Shown here in pieces: positions 18,647 through 38,632 of a stretch of DNA of 64,000 nt. The number at the start of each line of letters is the position of its first letter. The first letter of the stretch is position 1. The notes under the pieces are model-generated. The model did no database searches, was not told where the DNA came from, and was given only the letters and a program-made list of their open reading frames with translations. This DNA is from Actinomadura physcomitrii (GTDB taxonomy: Bacteria > Actinomycetota > Actinomycetes > Streptosporangiales > Streptosporangiaceae), in the NCBI RefSeq assembly GCF_008923205.2, contig NZ_WBMS02000036.1:41831-105830 (forward strand), given 5' to 3'. Both the position numbers and the translations under genes were made by a program.

Positions 18647-18664
18647 GTACCGTCCGGTCGGTAT
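18647..18664. promoter_or_regulatory. TetR-type operator, site C (phosphotransferase promoter)
   Basis: GTACCGTCCGGTCGGTAT, located 28 bp upstream of the phosphotransferase start, so it would overlap that promoter. Confidence 0.65.
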
Positions 18665-18759
18665 GGCGCAGTATTGCGAGATGGGAACCCTCGCCGTCCA
18701 GGGCCGGAGGGCCCCGGGTCGCGCCCCCACCAGGCGGGCAGTAGTGCGCCGATGACACC

Positions 18760-18777
18760 ATACCGACCAGTTGGTAT
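18760..18777. promoter_or_regulatory. TetR-type operator, site D (relic/MFS promoter)
   Basis: ATACCGACCAGTTGGTAT, a near-palindrome about 100 bp before the small aldehyde-dehydrogenase-like frame and the MFS gene, which read to the right. Same family as sites A-C. Confidence 0.65.
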
Positions 18778-18879
18778 GCAATAGCCGAATCCCCATTGCC
18801 ATTCTCCGTCGGCGGCATTACTTTTGCCGCACGACGCGAAGCGGCGTGAGCTTCGCCACCCTGGCCGAAGGACCGACCG

Positions 18880-19185
18880 ATGACGACGACCGACCCCCGG
18901 CCCGCCCGCGGCCGGGCGCGCGGCCGCATCGGCACCGCGCCGGACGAGGGCGTCCGGCCGGCCCGAACGAGCATCGAGCAGGAGGAGGTCTTCGGCCCTG
19001 TCGGCCCCGCCGTCCCGCACGGCGGCGGCGCCGACGGGGCACCCGCCATCGCCGGCGGCGCCCCGCACGGGGCGCCCGGCACGGCGCGGGCGGACGACCG
19101 GGAACGCGCCGCCGCGTTCGCCGCCGCCCCGCGCCCTACCCAGGACCGGTTCTCGGGGGAGACCAGCGCCCGGAGGAGTCCCTGA
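18880..19185 (+). pseudogene. Aldehyde-dehydrogenase-like C-terminal relic (101 codons)
   Basis: An open frame with an ATG after GAAGGA reads through to a TGA one base before the MFS start. Its middle keeps a recognisable aldehyde-dehydrogenase C-terminal pattern: EQEEVFGPV, then VPH, AD-A-AIA, an ...PHG-PGT segment and ADDRERAAAFA. These echo the usual EEIFGPV...AIANDSPYGLAGTV...DRERA stretch. The preceding RGRIGTAPDEGVRPA resembles the GYI...EGA.L segment. The catalytic Cys region and the NAD fold are missing and the low-complexity Ala/Gly/Pro content is high. It is most likely a decayed gene, possibly still translated and coupled to the MFS gene. Confidence 0.5.
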
Positions 19186-19186
19186 C

Positions 19187-20866
19187 ATGTCCGTTTCATC
19201 GTCCACCAACGACGGCGTCGCGCCCGGCGCCGACGCACCGCCCGGCCTCGCGGCACGGCTGTGGCGGCGGGACCTGCCGCACTACCCGGAGACGGGACGC
19301 CGCTACCTGTACCTCGGCATCGTGGTGATCACCACGATCGTCCTGTACTACCTGCTCTACATCCAGTACGCGGTGGCGACCTCCATCATGGAGCACTACC
19401 GCATGACGTTCGGCTACTTCATCATGCTGTCGGTGGTCGGCAACGCGATCGGCGCGTTCGCTTCGCTGTTCGCCGGGCTCGCCGACCGGTGGGGGCGCGC
19501 GAACCTCGTCGTGTACGGCCTGCTCGTCGCGGGCGTGATGGTGCTCGTGCTGCCGCACTCCCCGAACAAGGGCGTGTACCTGGCGCTGTTCGCGGTGCTC
19601 AGCCTCATCGAGGGCATCGTGCTCGTCGCCACCCCCGCGCTGATCCGCGACTTCTCCCCGCAGCTCGGCCGCGCCACCGCCATGGGCTACTGGACCATGG
19701 GCCCGGTCATCGGCAGCCTCGTGGTCACCACGGTGACCAGCCACACGCTCGACAGCTCCAGCTGGCAGGACGAGCTGACCTACTCGGGCATCGCGGCGCT
19801 CGTGGTGTTCGTCATCGCGCTGTTCGGGCTGCGCGAGCTGTCCCCGGCGCTGCGCGACCAGGTCATGGTGTCCATGCGCGACCGCGCGCTGGTCGAGGCG
19901 CGGGCCCGGGGCATCGACCCCGAGGCGCAGCTGAAGGGCAGCTGGCGGCAGATGATGCGGCTGGACGTCCTCGGCTCGGCCTTCGCGATCAGCGTCTACC
20001 TGCTGCTGTACTACGCGGCGGTCGGCAACTTCGTCGTCTACTTCTCCGCGACGTTCGGCTACAGCGAGCAGCGCACCAACGCGCTCGGCAACTGGTACTG
20101 GGCGGCGAACGCGATCGCGCTGGTGGTGGCCGGCCTGATCTCCGACCGGCTGAAGGTCCGCAAGCCGCTGATGCTCATCGGCGGCATCGGCTCGGTGGTC
20201 TGCACCGCGATCTTCGCCGCGTGGGCGACCGAGCCGAAGACCGGCTACTACGACTTCGCCTGGCTGTTCGTCGGGATCGGGGTCTTCGGCGGCCTGGCGT
20301 ACGCGCCGTGGATGGCGGGCTTCACCGAGACGGTCGAGAAGCACAACCCGGCGGCGACCGCGACGGGACTGGCCGTGTGGGGCTGGATCCTGCGGATCGT
20401 GATCGCGTGCTCGGCGCTGTTCGTGCCGATCGTGGTGGACTCGGTGACGCCGATCGTGGAGCACGGCACCGAGGTGAAGGTGGCGTCCGCGCAGGCGCAG
20501 CAGGCCCTGGCGATCACGACGGCGCACCCGCAGATCTTCGCCGAGCTCTCCAAGTACCCGGCCGGGCAGGCGCCGCCGGAGCTGCAGGCGCGGGCGGCGA
20601 AGGAGGTCGGCGTCGCCGGCCTGCAGACGGTCGCGAAGGCGCAGCCGCAGCTGAAGATCCTCAAGGAGCACGGCGCGGAGGTGCAGAAGGCGGCCAAGGA
20701 CGGACCCGGGCAGTGGCAGACCTGGTGGTACGTGGCGCTGGGCGGCCAGGTCGTGTTCATCCCGTTCATCTTCATCATGAGCGGGCGCTGGAGCCCCCGG
20801 AAGGCGCGCGAGGACGCCGAGGCGCACCAGAGGGCGATCGAGAAGGAGATGGCCCAGCTCAGCTGA
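19187..20866 (+). CDS. MFS transporter with long periplasmic-type loop
   Basis: The 559-residue protein has 12 predicted helices and a good MFS motif A (GLADRWGRANL, residues 97-107). Between the last two helices there is an unusual hydrophilic insertion of about 90 residues (421-510) rich in Ala, Gln and Lys, predicted helical. It starts one base after the stop of the aldehyde-dehydrogenase-like relic and lies behind operator site D, so it belongs to the TetR regulon. It could carry the same acid that the ligase activates, in either direction. Confidence 0.87.
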   Translation: MSVSSSTNDGVAPGADAPPGLAARLWRRDLPHYPETGRRYLYLGIVVITTIVLYYLLYIQYAVATSIMEHYRMTFGYFIMLSVVGNAIGAFASLFAGLADRWGRANLVVYGLLVAGVMVLVLPHSPNKGVYLALFAVLSLIEGIVLVATPALIRDFSPQLGRATAMGYWTMGPVIGSLVVTTVTSHTLDSSSWQDELTYSGIAALVVFVIALFGLRELSPALRDQVMVSMRDRALVEARARGIDPEAQLKGSWRQMMRLDVLGSAFAISVYLLLYYAAVGNFVVYFSATFGYSEQRTNALGNWYWAANAIALVVAGLISDRLKVRKPLMLIGGIGSVVCTAIFAAWATEPKTGYYDFAWLFVGIGVFGGLAYAPWMAGFTETVEKHNPAATATGLAVWGWILRIVIACSALFVPIVVDSVTPIVEHGTEVKVASAQAQQALAITTAHPQIFAELSKYPAGQAPPELQARAAKEVGVAGLQTVAKAQPQLKILKEHGAEVQKAAKDGPGQWQTWWYVALGGQVVFIPFIFIMSGRWSPRKAREDAEAHQRAIEKEMAQLS

Positions 20867-20891
20867 GCCGCACCGCGCTGACCGCTCGAAC

Positions 20892-20927
20892 CGATCCACC
20901 GGCCGGGACGTCCCGGCCGGTGGATCG
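20892..20927. terminator. Strong terminator hairpin after the MFS gene
   Basis: A perfect 36-nt palindrome from CGATCCACCGGCCGGGAC to its exact complement, able to form at least 16 bp, located 25 nt after the MFS stop. Confidence 0.8.
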
Positions 20928-20967
20928 CCGCTTGTCCGGCAGATCACAAGAACTTAGCCAGGCAAAC

Positions 20968-20984
20968 CTATAGGCGCCTTATAG
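20968..20984. promoter_or_regulatory. Putative MarR operator
   Basis: CTATAGGCGCCTTATAG, a near-palindrome in a locally AT-rich stretch 24 bp before the marR start. Position suggests autoregulation of the marR-MFS operon. Confidence 0.55.
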
Positions 20985-21007
20985 AAGCAAGTGATATATA
21001 TCGGGAC

Positions 21008-21475
21008 ATGGATGCGCGGCCCCCGCTCGACGAGCTGGAGCTGGCGGCCGGTCTCGGCCGCCTCTACTCGCTCATGCGCTCGCTGTCTTTGCCCCGCGAC
21101 TTGTCCATGACGGCCGTGTCGACGCTGGCCTCGCTCGAGCGCCGCGGCCCGTGCCGGGTGACGGAGCTGGCCGCGCTGGAGGGCGTCACGCAGCCGGCGA
21201 TGACGCAGCTGGTGTCCCGGCTGGAGCGGCAGGGGCTCGCCGAGCGCCGCGCGCCCGCCGGCGACCGCCGGGTCGTCGCGGTGCACCTCACCGACGCCGG
21301 CCGCGCCGACCTGGCGCTGCGGCGGGCGGGGCAGGCCAAGCGGCTGGCCGAGCTGCTGGCGGGGCTGCCCGCGTCCGACCGGGCGGCGATCGCCGCGGCC
21401 CTGCCGGCCCTGGACCGGCTGGCCGGCGCCGCCCTCGGCGTCCCCGAACCACCAGCTTCCGGAGAGTGCGAATGA
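21008..21475 (+). CDS. MarR-family regulator
   Basis: The 155-residue protein has a winged-helix core: RVTELAALEGVTQPAMTQLVSRLERQGL (recognition helix, quoted here in parts: VTQPAMTQLVSRLE) and a wing RRAPAGDRRVVAVHLTDAG. It is coupled by ATGA to the downstream MFS gene, the usual arrangement for a repressor and the efflux pump that it controls. Confidence 0.92.
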   Translation: MDARPPLDELELAAGLGRLYSLMRSLSLPRDLSMTAVSTLASLERRGPCRVTELAALEGVTQPAMTQLVSRLERQGLAERRAPAGDRRVVAVHLTDAGRADLALRRAGQAKRLAELLAGLPASDRAAIAAALPALDRLAGAALGVPEPPASGECE

Positions 21476-22740
21476 GTCAGCCGTCCGCGGGCGCGCAGAG
21501 CCCCTTCAAGCAGCCGAAGGCCGTGTGGGCCGTGGCGTTCGCGTGCGTGGTGTCGTTCATGGGCATCGGCCTGGTCGACCCGATCCTGCCCGCGATCTCG
21601 GAGGACCTGCACGCCTCGCCCAGCCAGGTCACGCTGCTGTTCACCAGCTACCTGGTGGTCACCGCGGTCGCGATGCTGGTGACCGGTTTCGTGTCCAGCC
21701 GGATCGGCGCCAAGCGCACGCTCATCGCCGGGCTGGTGCTGATCGTGGTGTTCAGCGCGCTCGCCGGGACGTCCGGCAGCATCTCCGGGATCATCGGCTT
21801 CCGGGCCGGCTGGGGCCTCGGGAACGCGCTGTTCATCGCGACGTCGCTGGCGGTCATCGTGGCGTCCGCGAGCGGCGGGCTCGGCGGCGCGATCATCGCC
21901 TACGAGTCCGCGCTCGGCCTCGGCATCGCCGTCGGACCGCTGCTCGGCGGGCTGCTCGGCGACATCAGCTGGCGCGGCCCGTTCTACGGCGTCGCCGTGC
22001 TGATGGCGATCGCGCTGATCGCGACGATCACGCTGGTGAAGCCGCAGCCGAAACCGGCGCGCAAGACCTCGATCGCCGACCCGATCAGGGCGCTGCGGCA
22101 CCGCGGCCTGCTGGTGATGAGCCTGACCGCGCTCTGCTACAACTGGGGCTTCTTCACCGTCCTCGGCTACGCGCCGTTCCCGATGCACCTGAGCGCCCTG
22201 AGGCTCGGCCTGGTGTTCACCGGCTGGGGCCTGCTCGTCGCGGTGTTCGCGGTGTTCGGCGCGCCGTGGCTGCAGCGCCGGCTCGGCCTCGCCCGCACCC
22301 TGTACTTCAACCTCGCGCTGTTCGCCGTCGACGTGCTGGTCATCGCGATCTTCGTGAACTCGCAGGCCACGCTGATCGTCGCGGTGATCGTCGCGGGCGT
22401 GTTCATCGGCGTGAACAACACGGTGACGACGCAGGCCGTGATGATGGTGGCGCCGGTGGAGCGCCCGGTCGCGTCCGCCGCGTACGGGTTCGTCCGCTTC
22501 ATCGGCGGCGGTCTCGCCCCCTACGCGGCCGGCAAGCTGGCCGAGCACGCCAACATCCACGTCCCGTTCGCCATCGGCGCCGCCGCGATCGTGCTCGGGA
22601 TCGGCGTCCTCGCCATCGGGCACCGCGACCTCGCGCGCGCGGAGCGCAACCAGGCCGAGGTGGACGCGGAGGCGGCGCGGGGCGGCGACGGCGCGGAGGT
22701 CACGGAGGCCGCGGAGGCCGGCTCCGGATCCGGGTCGTAG
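21472..22740 (+). CDS. MFS efflux transporter (DHA1-like)
   Basis: The 422-residue protein has 12 helices. It opens with FACVVSFMGIGLVDPILPAI, typical of drug:proton antiporter MFS proteins, and has the motif-A-like GFVSSRIGAKRTL. GLGIAVGPLLGGLLGD matches motif C of antiporters, supporting export. An ATG with GGAGAG at 5 nt overlaps the marR stop. Substrate unknown. The C-terminal 40 residues are acidic and Gly/Ser rich. Confidence 0.9.
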   Translation: MSQPSAGAQSPFKQPKAVWAVAFACVVSFMGIGLVDPILPAISEDLHASPSQVTLLFTSYLVVTAVAMLVTGFVSSRIGAKRTLIAGLVLIVVFSALAGTSGSISGIIGFRAGWGLGNALFIATSLAVIVASASGGLGGAIIAYESALGLGIAVGPLLGGLLGDISWRGPFYGVAVLMAIALIATITLVKPQPKPARKTSIADPIRALRHRGLLVMSLTALCYNWGFFTVLGYAPFPMHLSALRLGLVFTGWGLLVAVFAVFGAPWLQRRLGLARTLYFNLALFAVDVLVIAIFVNSQATLIVAVIVAGVFIGVNNTVTTQAVMMVAPVERPVASAAYGFVRFIGGGLAPYAAGKLAEHANIHVPFAIGAAAIVLGIGVLAIGHRDLARAERNQAEVDAEAARGGDGAEVTEAAEAGSGSGS

Positions 22741-22762
22741 CGCTTCGTGACCGCTGTCCCCG

Positions 22763-22795
22763 GGGGCACAAAAGACCGTGATCTTTTGTGCGCCC
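22763..22795. terminator. Terminator hairpin after the MFS gene
   Basis: Arms GCACAAAAGA (22766-22775) and TCTTTTGTGC (22782-22791) are exact complements, extended by GGG/CCC, with a 6-nt loop. Confidence 0.75.
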
Positions 22796-22838
22796 GGATG
22801 CGTAGCCGCGGGCGCGGCGAGCGGGTTTGATTCGCCTC

Positions 22839-23711
22839 ATGAAGATCGCCGTGCGGGCGGCGATGATCGTGGCCGCGGTGCTCGCCGCGTTCGTCGCCCA
22901 CCCCCTGCCCGCCGGAGCGGCACAGGACGCTCCCGGAACGACCGAGCACTCCATCGCCATGGGCGACTGGAACCGCCCCTACCTGCTGCATCTGCCGCCG
23001 GGCACGAAGCCCGGCGCGCGCCTCCCGCTGATCGTCGCGCTGCACGGCGGCCTGAACGACGCCGCGTACGTGGAGAACCAGAGCGGCCTGGACAAGGTCG
23101 CCGACCAGGACGGCTACGCCGTCGCCTACCCCGACGGGCTGCTCGGCACCTGGAACGCCGGCGCCTGCTGCTGGTTCGCCCGCTGGGCGGGCGTCGACGA
23201 CGTCGGCTTCCTCGACAAGCTCATCGACACCCTGGTGGACCAGGGCGTCGCCGACGGCCGCCGGGTGTTCATGACCGGCTTCTCCAACGGCGGCGGCATG
23301 GCCTACCGGTACGCGTGCGAGCGGGCCGACAGGGTCGCCGGGATCGCCGTGGTGTCCGGCGCGCTCGCCATCGGCTGCACGCCGAAACGGCCCGTGTCGG
23401 TACTGGCCTTCCACGGGACGTGGGATCCGTCCGTTCCCTATACCGGCGGCGGGAACATGGACGCCGACGTGCATTTCCCGTTCATCGGCGTGCAATTACT
23501 CATGGAATTCTGGAGATGGGTGGACAAACTGCCCGCCCTCTCGTGGCCCGTGCCGGACGGCCCCGAAGGCTGCGTGGGCACCGGGCCGGGGCCCGTCGAG
23601 GTCGCGCTGTGCACCAAGCAGCAGGGCGGCCACGAATGGCCCGACTACGCCAGCAAGCTGATCGGCGAGTTCTTCGCGGCCCGCCCGTCGCTGCCGAAGC
23701 CGGCGGACTGA
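22839..23711 (+). CDS. Secreted PHB-depolymerase-family esterase (LpqC-like)
   Basis: A Sec signal peptide (residues 1-30, cleavage near AGA|AQ) precedes an alpha/beta-hydrolase domain of the polyhydroxybutyrate depolymerase/feruloyl esterase group. Seen are IVALHGG (oxyanion), TGFSNGGG (nucleophile Ser), FHGTWDPSVPY (Asp) and QGGHEWP (His), with two Cys pairs that may form disulfides (ACCW and GC...LC). It should act outside the cell on polyester or short ester substrates. I used the ATG at 22839 rather than the TTG four codons upstream. Single-gene unit bounded by terminators. Confidence 0.87.
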   Translation: MKIAVRAAMIVAAVLAAFVAHPLPAGAAQDAPGTTEHSIAMGDWNRPYLLHLPPGTKPGARLPLIVALHGGLNDAAYVENQSGLDKVADQDGYAVAYPDGLLGTWNAGACCWFARWAGVDDVGFLDKLIDTLVDQGVADGRRVFMTGFSNGGGMAYRYACERADRVAGIAVVSGALAIGCTPKRPVSVLAFHGTWDPSVPYTGGGNMDADVHFPFIGVQLLMEFWRWVDKLPALSWPVPDGPEGCVGTGPGPVEVALCTKQQGGHEWPDYASKLIGEFFAARPSLPKPAD

Positions 23712-23752
23712 CGCGCACCGCGCGCACTCCGCCGGCCCGCCGCCGGCGGATC

Positions 23753-23782
23753 GAGGGCGGGCCCACCCCCGGGCCCGCCCTC
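23753..23782. terminator. Bidirectional terminator between esterase and mbtH operon
   Basis: A 12-bp perfect stem (GAGGGCGGGCCC with GGGCCCGCCCTC) and a 6-nt loop. A second 9-bp hairpin lies just before it at 23728-23750. Confidence 0.75.
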
Positions 23783-23793
23783 GGGTCGCCGCG

Positions 23794-23991
23794 TCACGCG
23801 GTGAGGCTCCGCGGACGCAGGTCCGTCCAGTGCTCGGTGATGTAGGCCAGGCAGTCGTCCCGGGCGCCGGGTCCGAACACCGTGGTCCAGCCGGACGGAA
23901 CGCCGGCGAACTCCGGCCACAGCGAGTGCTGGCCCTCGGCGTTGACCAGGACGACGAACACGCCGTCGGGGTCGTCGAACGGGTTGGTCAT
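23794..23991 (-). CDS. MbtH-like NRPS accessory protein
   Basis: The 65-residue protein matches the MbtH family over its whole length: NPFDDPDG, the NxEGQHSLWP core, then PSGW and LAYITEHWTDLRP. These proteins bind NRPS adenylation domains and are often needed for their solubility and activity. Its ATG overlaps the stop of the ornithine hydroxylase (TGATG), so it is the last gene of the iron-controlled operon. It presumably serves the A domains of the two NRPSs. Confidence 0.97.
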   Translation of the reverse strand: MTNPFDDPDGVFVVLVNAEGQHSLWPEFAGVPSGWTTVFGPGARDDCLAYITEHWTDLRPRSLTA

Positions 23992-25292
23992 CACGCCTCC
24001 TGCGGGACGCTCGCGAGGCGCGCCGAGCGCCGCGCGATGGACTGGACGATCTCTCCGGTGCGCACCGCCGTCATCGACAGCAGCGACGAGGCGATGCCGT
24101 GGCTGTGCTCGGTGGCTCCTTGCAGGTAGACGCCCCACGCGCGGCCGGGCTCGGTGGCGATGCGGTAGTCGCGCTCCACGACCGGCCGGCCGTCCGGGCG
24201 CGTCCGGCACCGGGCGCCGGCCTCGCCGAGCAGGTCGAACGGGTCGCGCTCGCGGTAGCCGGTGGCGTAGACGACGGCGTCGGCGTCCAGGTCCGTCGTC
24301 TCGCCGGTGGGCAGGAACGCGACCCGCACCCGCACGCACCCGGCGTCCTCGCGGACGTCGAGGACGCGGGAGACGTTGAGGATCCGCAGCCGCTCCGCGC
24401 CGGCCACCTTCTCGGCGTACGCGCGCCGGTACAGCTCGTCGATGAGGTCGAGGTCCACGACGGAGTAGTTGGTGTTGCGGGAGTAGCCGAACAGCATCTC
24501 CTTCACCTCGTCCGGCGCCGCGTAGTAGTGGTCCACGGCGGCGGGGTCGAAGATCCGGTTGGCGAACGCGCTGTCGTCGGCGGGCGAGTAGCCGTAGCGG
24601 GCGAAGACCGCGCAGACCTCCGCCGCCGGGTGCGTCCGGTGCAGGTGCTCGACGGCCTCGGCCGCGCTCTGCCCGGCGCCGACGACGACGAGCCGCCGCG
24701 GCCGCCAGCCGGGGCGCTCGTCCAGCCGGGTCAGCAGGTCCTCGGTGTGCCAGATCCGCTCCCCCGCCCGGACGCCCTCCGGCAGCACCGGGTCGAGGCC
24801 GGCGCCGATCACGACGTTGCGGGCGAGGTGCGTCTCCAGCTCGTCGGCGCGGCGGACGACGACCTCCAGCGTCCCGGCGTCGTGCTCACGCAGCGCGACG
24901 ACCTCCGCCCCGTACCGGACGCGCCCGGCGAACGCCGCCGCGGTCCATTCGAGGTAGTCGTGGAACTCCACCCGCGTCGGGAACATCGTCTTGTGGTTGA
25001 CGAAGTCGACGAGGCGGCCCTTGGCGTGCAGGTAGGACAGGAACGAGTAGGGGCTGGCCGGGTTCCGCAGCGTCACCAGGTCCTTGAGGAAGTGGACCTG
25101 CATCGTCGCGCCGTCGATGAGCATGCCGCGGTGCCAGCCGAACGCGGGCTGCTTCTCGAAGAACACCGCGTCCGCCGACGGGTGCGCCTCCTCCAGCGCG
25201 ACGGCGAGCGCGAGGTTGGACGGGCCGAACCCGATGCCGATGACGTCGCGGACGCGCCGGTCGGCCCGCTCCGCGGTGCGGTCGTCCGGCAT
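23991..25292 (-). CDS. L-ornithine N5-monooxygenase (SidA/PvdA/IucD family)
   Basis: The 433-residue flavoprotein has the FAD motif GIGFGPSNLALA (residues 19-30), a NADPH-binding motif VVVGAGQSAAE (202-212), the substrate-side NHKTMFPTRVEFHDYLEW and the late ATGYRERDP motif of the N-hydroxylating monooxygenases. It should convert ornithine to N5-hydroxyornithine, the hydroxamate building block. That fits the hydroxyornithine-type code of the third A domain of the large NRPS. Coupled by TGATG on both sides to the binding protein and to MbtH. Confidence 0.95.
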   Translation of the reverse strand: MPDDRTAERADRRVRDVIGIGFGPSNLALAVALEEAHPSADAVFFEKQPAFGWHRGMLIDGATMQVHFLKDLVTLRNPASPYSFLSYLHAKGRLVDFVNHKTMFPTRVEFHDYLEWTAAAFAGRVRYGAEVVALREHDAGTLEVVVRRADELETHLARNVVIGAGLDPVLPEGVRAGERIWHTEDLLTRLDERPGWRPRRLVVVGAGQSAAEAVEHLHRTHPAAEVCAVFARYGYSPADDSAFANRIFDPAAVDHYYAAPDEVKEMLFGYSRNTNYSVVDLDLIDELYRRAYAEKVAGAERLRILNVSRVLDVREDAGCVRVRVAFLPTGETTDLDADAVVYATGYRERDPFDLLGEAGARCRTRPDGRPVVERDYRIATEPGRAWGVYLQGATEHSHGIASSLLSMTAVRTGEIVQSIARRSARLASVPQEA

Positions 25293-26308
25293 CAGGCCGC
25301 CTTCGCCGCGGCCGCCGCCTTGGCGATCTGCGGGACGACCTGGTCGACGACGTACGGGACGGACAGCGCGGTCGGGGTGCGCAGCGGCCAGAACGACTTC
25401 AGGTCGAGGCGCACGTAGGAGCCGCGCTCGACGACCGGCAGGCCGGAGAACAGCTTGCTGCCCTCGAACTTCTTCTGGGTGGCCGGGTCGTCGTTGTAGT
25501 AGCTCAGCAGGACGTCGGTGTCGAGCACGGACAGCTTCTCCATGCTCAGCTCCGCGGCGAACCCGTCGCCGGGCAGGCCGCTCAGCTTGGGCGGCAGCAC
25601 CATCCCGAACTGCTCGAACAGCTTCACGCTGGTGTCGTCCTTGGACTTCATCACGCCGATGTTGCCGCTCGGGAACACGCTGGTCAGCGCGAAGCCCTTG
25701 CCCTGCAGCTCGGGGTGGGCGGTCTTGACCGACGCGATCTTCGCCTCCGCCGCGGCGACGACCTTCTCGCCGTCGGCGGAGCGGCCGACGGCCTTGGCGA
25801 CCTGCCGGGTGATCTGCTGCCAGGAGTCCTCGGCGGGCCCGGTCTGGTAGGCGACGGTCGGCGCGAGCTTGGAGAGCTTGCCGTACTCCTTGTCGATGGT
25901 GAAGTCGCCGGCGGCGAGGATCAGGTCGGGCCGCAGCGCGGCGATCTTCTCCAGGTCGAAGCCGGAGTCGCCGGCCGTGAGCAGCGCGGGCCTGCCGCCG
26001 GTCACCTTCGGCGCGCTCCACGGCGCGAGGCCGTCCTTCTGGATCCCGGTGAGCTCGACCATGCCGACGGGCCGGACGCCGAGCGCGAGGAGCGCGTCCT
26101 GGTCGACCTCGCCGAGCGCGACGATCCGCTTCGGCGCGGACTTGACGGTGGCGGTGCCGAGCTTGTCGGTGACGGTGACCGGGAACGATCCGGCCGCGCC
26201 GCCGGAGGAGGCCTTGGCCGGCTCGTCGTCGCCGCCGCATGCCGCGGTCAGGGCGAGACCGAGGACGAGCGCGCCGGTGGCGGCCAGACGCCGCGTCAGT
26301 GTGCGCAT
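25292..26308 (-). CDS. Ferric-siderophore ABC transporter lipoprotein receptor (FepB/FhuD type)
   Basis: The 338-residue protein has a signal with lipobox LTAAC and a class III binding-protein fold (RIVALGEVDQDALLALGVRPVG at the start, KIAALRPDLILA in the middle). It should capture the ferri-siderophore outside the membrane and deliver it to the two FecCD permeases encoded at 46.8-48.9 kb. An iron box lies directly upstream. First gene of the operon with hydroxylase and mbtH. Confidence 0.93.
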   Translation of the reverse strand: MRTLTRRLAATGALVLGLALTAACGGDDEPAKASSGGAAGSFPVTVTDKLGTATVKSAPKRIVALGEVDQDALLALGVRPVGMVELTGIQKDGLAPWSAPKVTGGRPALLTAGDSGFDLEKIAALRPDLILAAGDFTIDKEYGKLSKLAPTVAYQTGPAEDSWQQITRQVAKAVGRSADGEKVVAAAEAKIASVKTAHPELQGKGFALTSVFPSGNIGVMKSKDDTSVKLFEQFGMVLPPKLSGLPGDGFAAELSMEKLSVLDTDVLLSYYNDDPATQKKFEGSKLFSGLPVVERGSYVRLDLKSFWPLRTPTALSVPYVVDQVVPQIAKAAAAAKAA

Positions 26309-26355
26309 GGGGCCGGTGTCCTTCCAGGTGGTCCAGGGGGTGTCGGGGAGTGATC

Positions 26356-26374
26356 TTAGGTTAGGCTTACCTTA
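26356..26374. promoter_or_regulatory. Iron box (IdeR/DmdR-type operator)
   Basis: TTAGGTTAGGCTTACCTTA, two mismatches from the actinobacterial iron-box consensus TTAGGTTAGGCTAACCTAA, 48 bp before the receptor operon. Confidence 0.9.
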
Positions 26375-26405
26375 CCAATCAATGGCCTGCGCGGTATGAC
26401 CCGCC

Positions 26406-38492
<12,087 letters not shown>

Positions 38493-38529
38493 GCCTCAGC
38501 TCCGTCGTCATCGGCTTGATCGACCGAAG

Positions 38530-38548
38530 TTAGGTTAGCCTTGCCTAT
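38530..38548. promoter_or_regulatory. Iron box, large-NRPS side
   Basis: TTAGGTTAGCCTTGCCTAT, 38 bp before the large NRPS start on the minus strand. One of two adjacent boxes in this divergent promoter. Confidence 0.85.
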
Positions 38549-38558
38549 TAAAAACGCA

Positions 38559-38577
38559 CAAGGTTAGCCTTACCTAA
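38559..38577. promoter_or_regulatory. Iron box, salicylate-synthase side
   Basis: CAAGGTTAGCCTTACCTAA, about 55 bp before the salicylate synthase start on the plus strand. Confidence 0.85.
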
Positions 38578-38632
38578 GTTCGGCTCGAATCCGGCGGAGC
38601 CGGACGCCGTCGTCCAAAGGGAGCCCACTGCC

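Noticed and set aside
19196..20947. Minus-strand 583-codon frame opposite the MFS gene
   Set aside because: Asp/Arg/His-rich antisense shadow; the plus strand encodes a clear 12-helix MFS protein.
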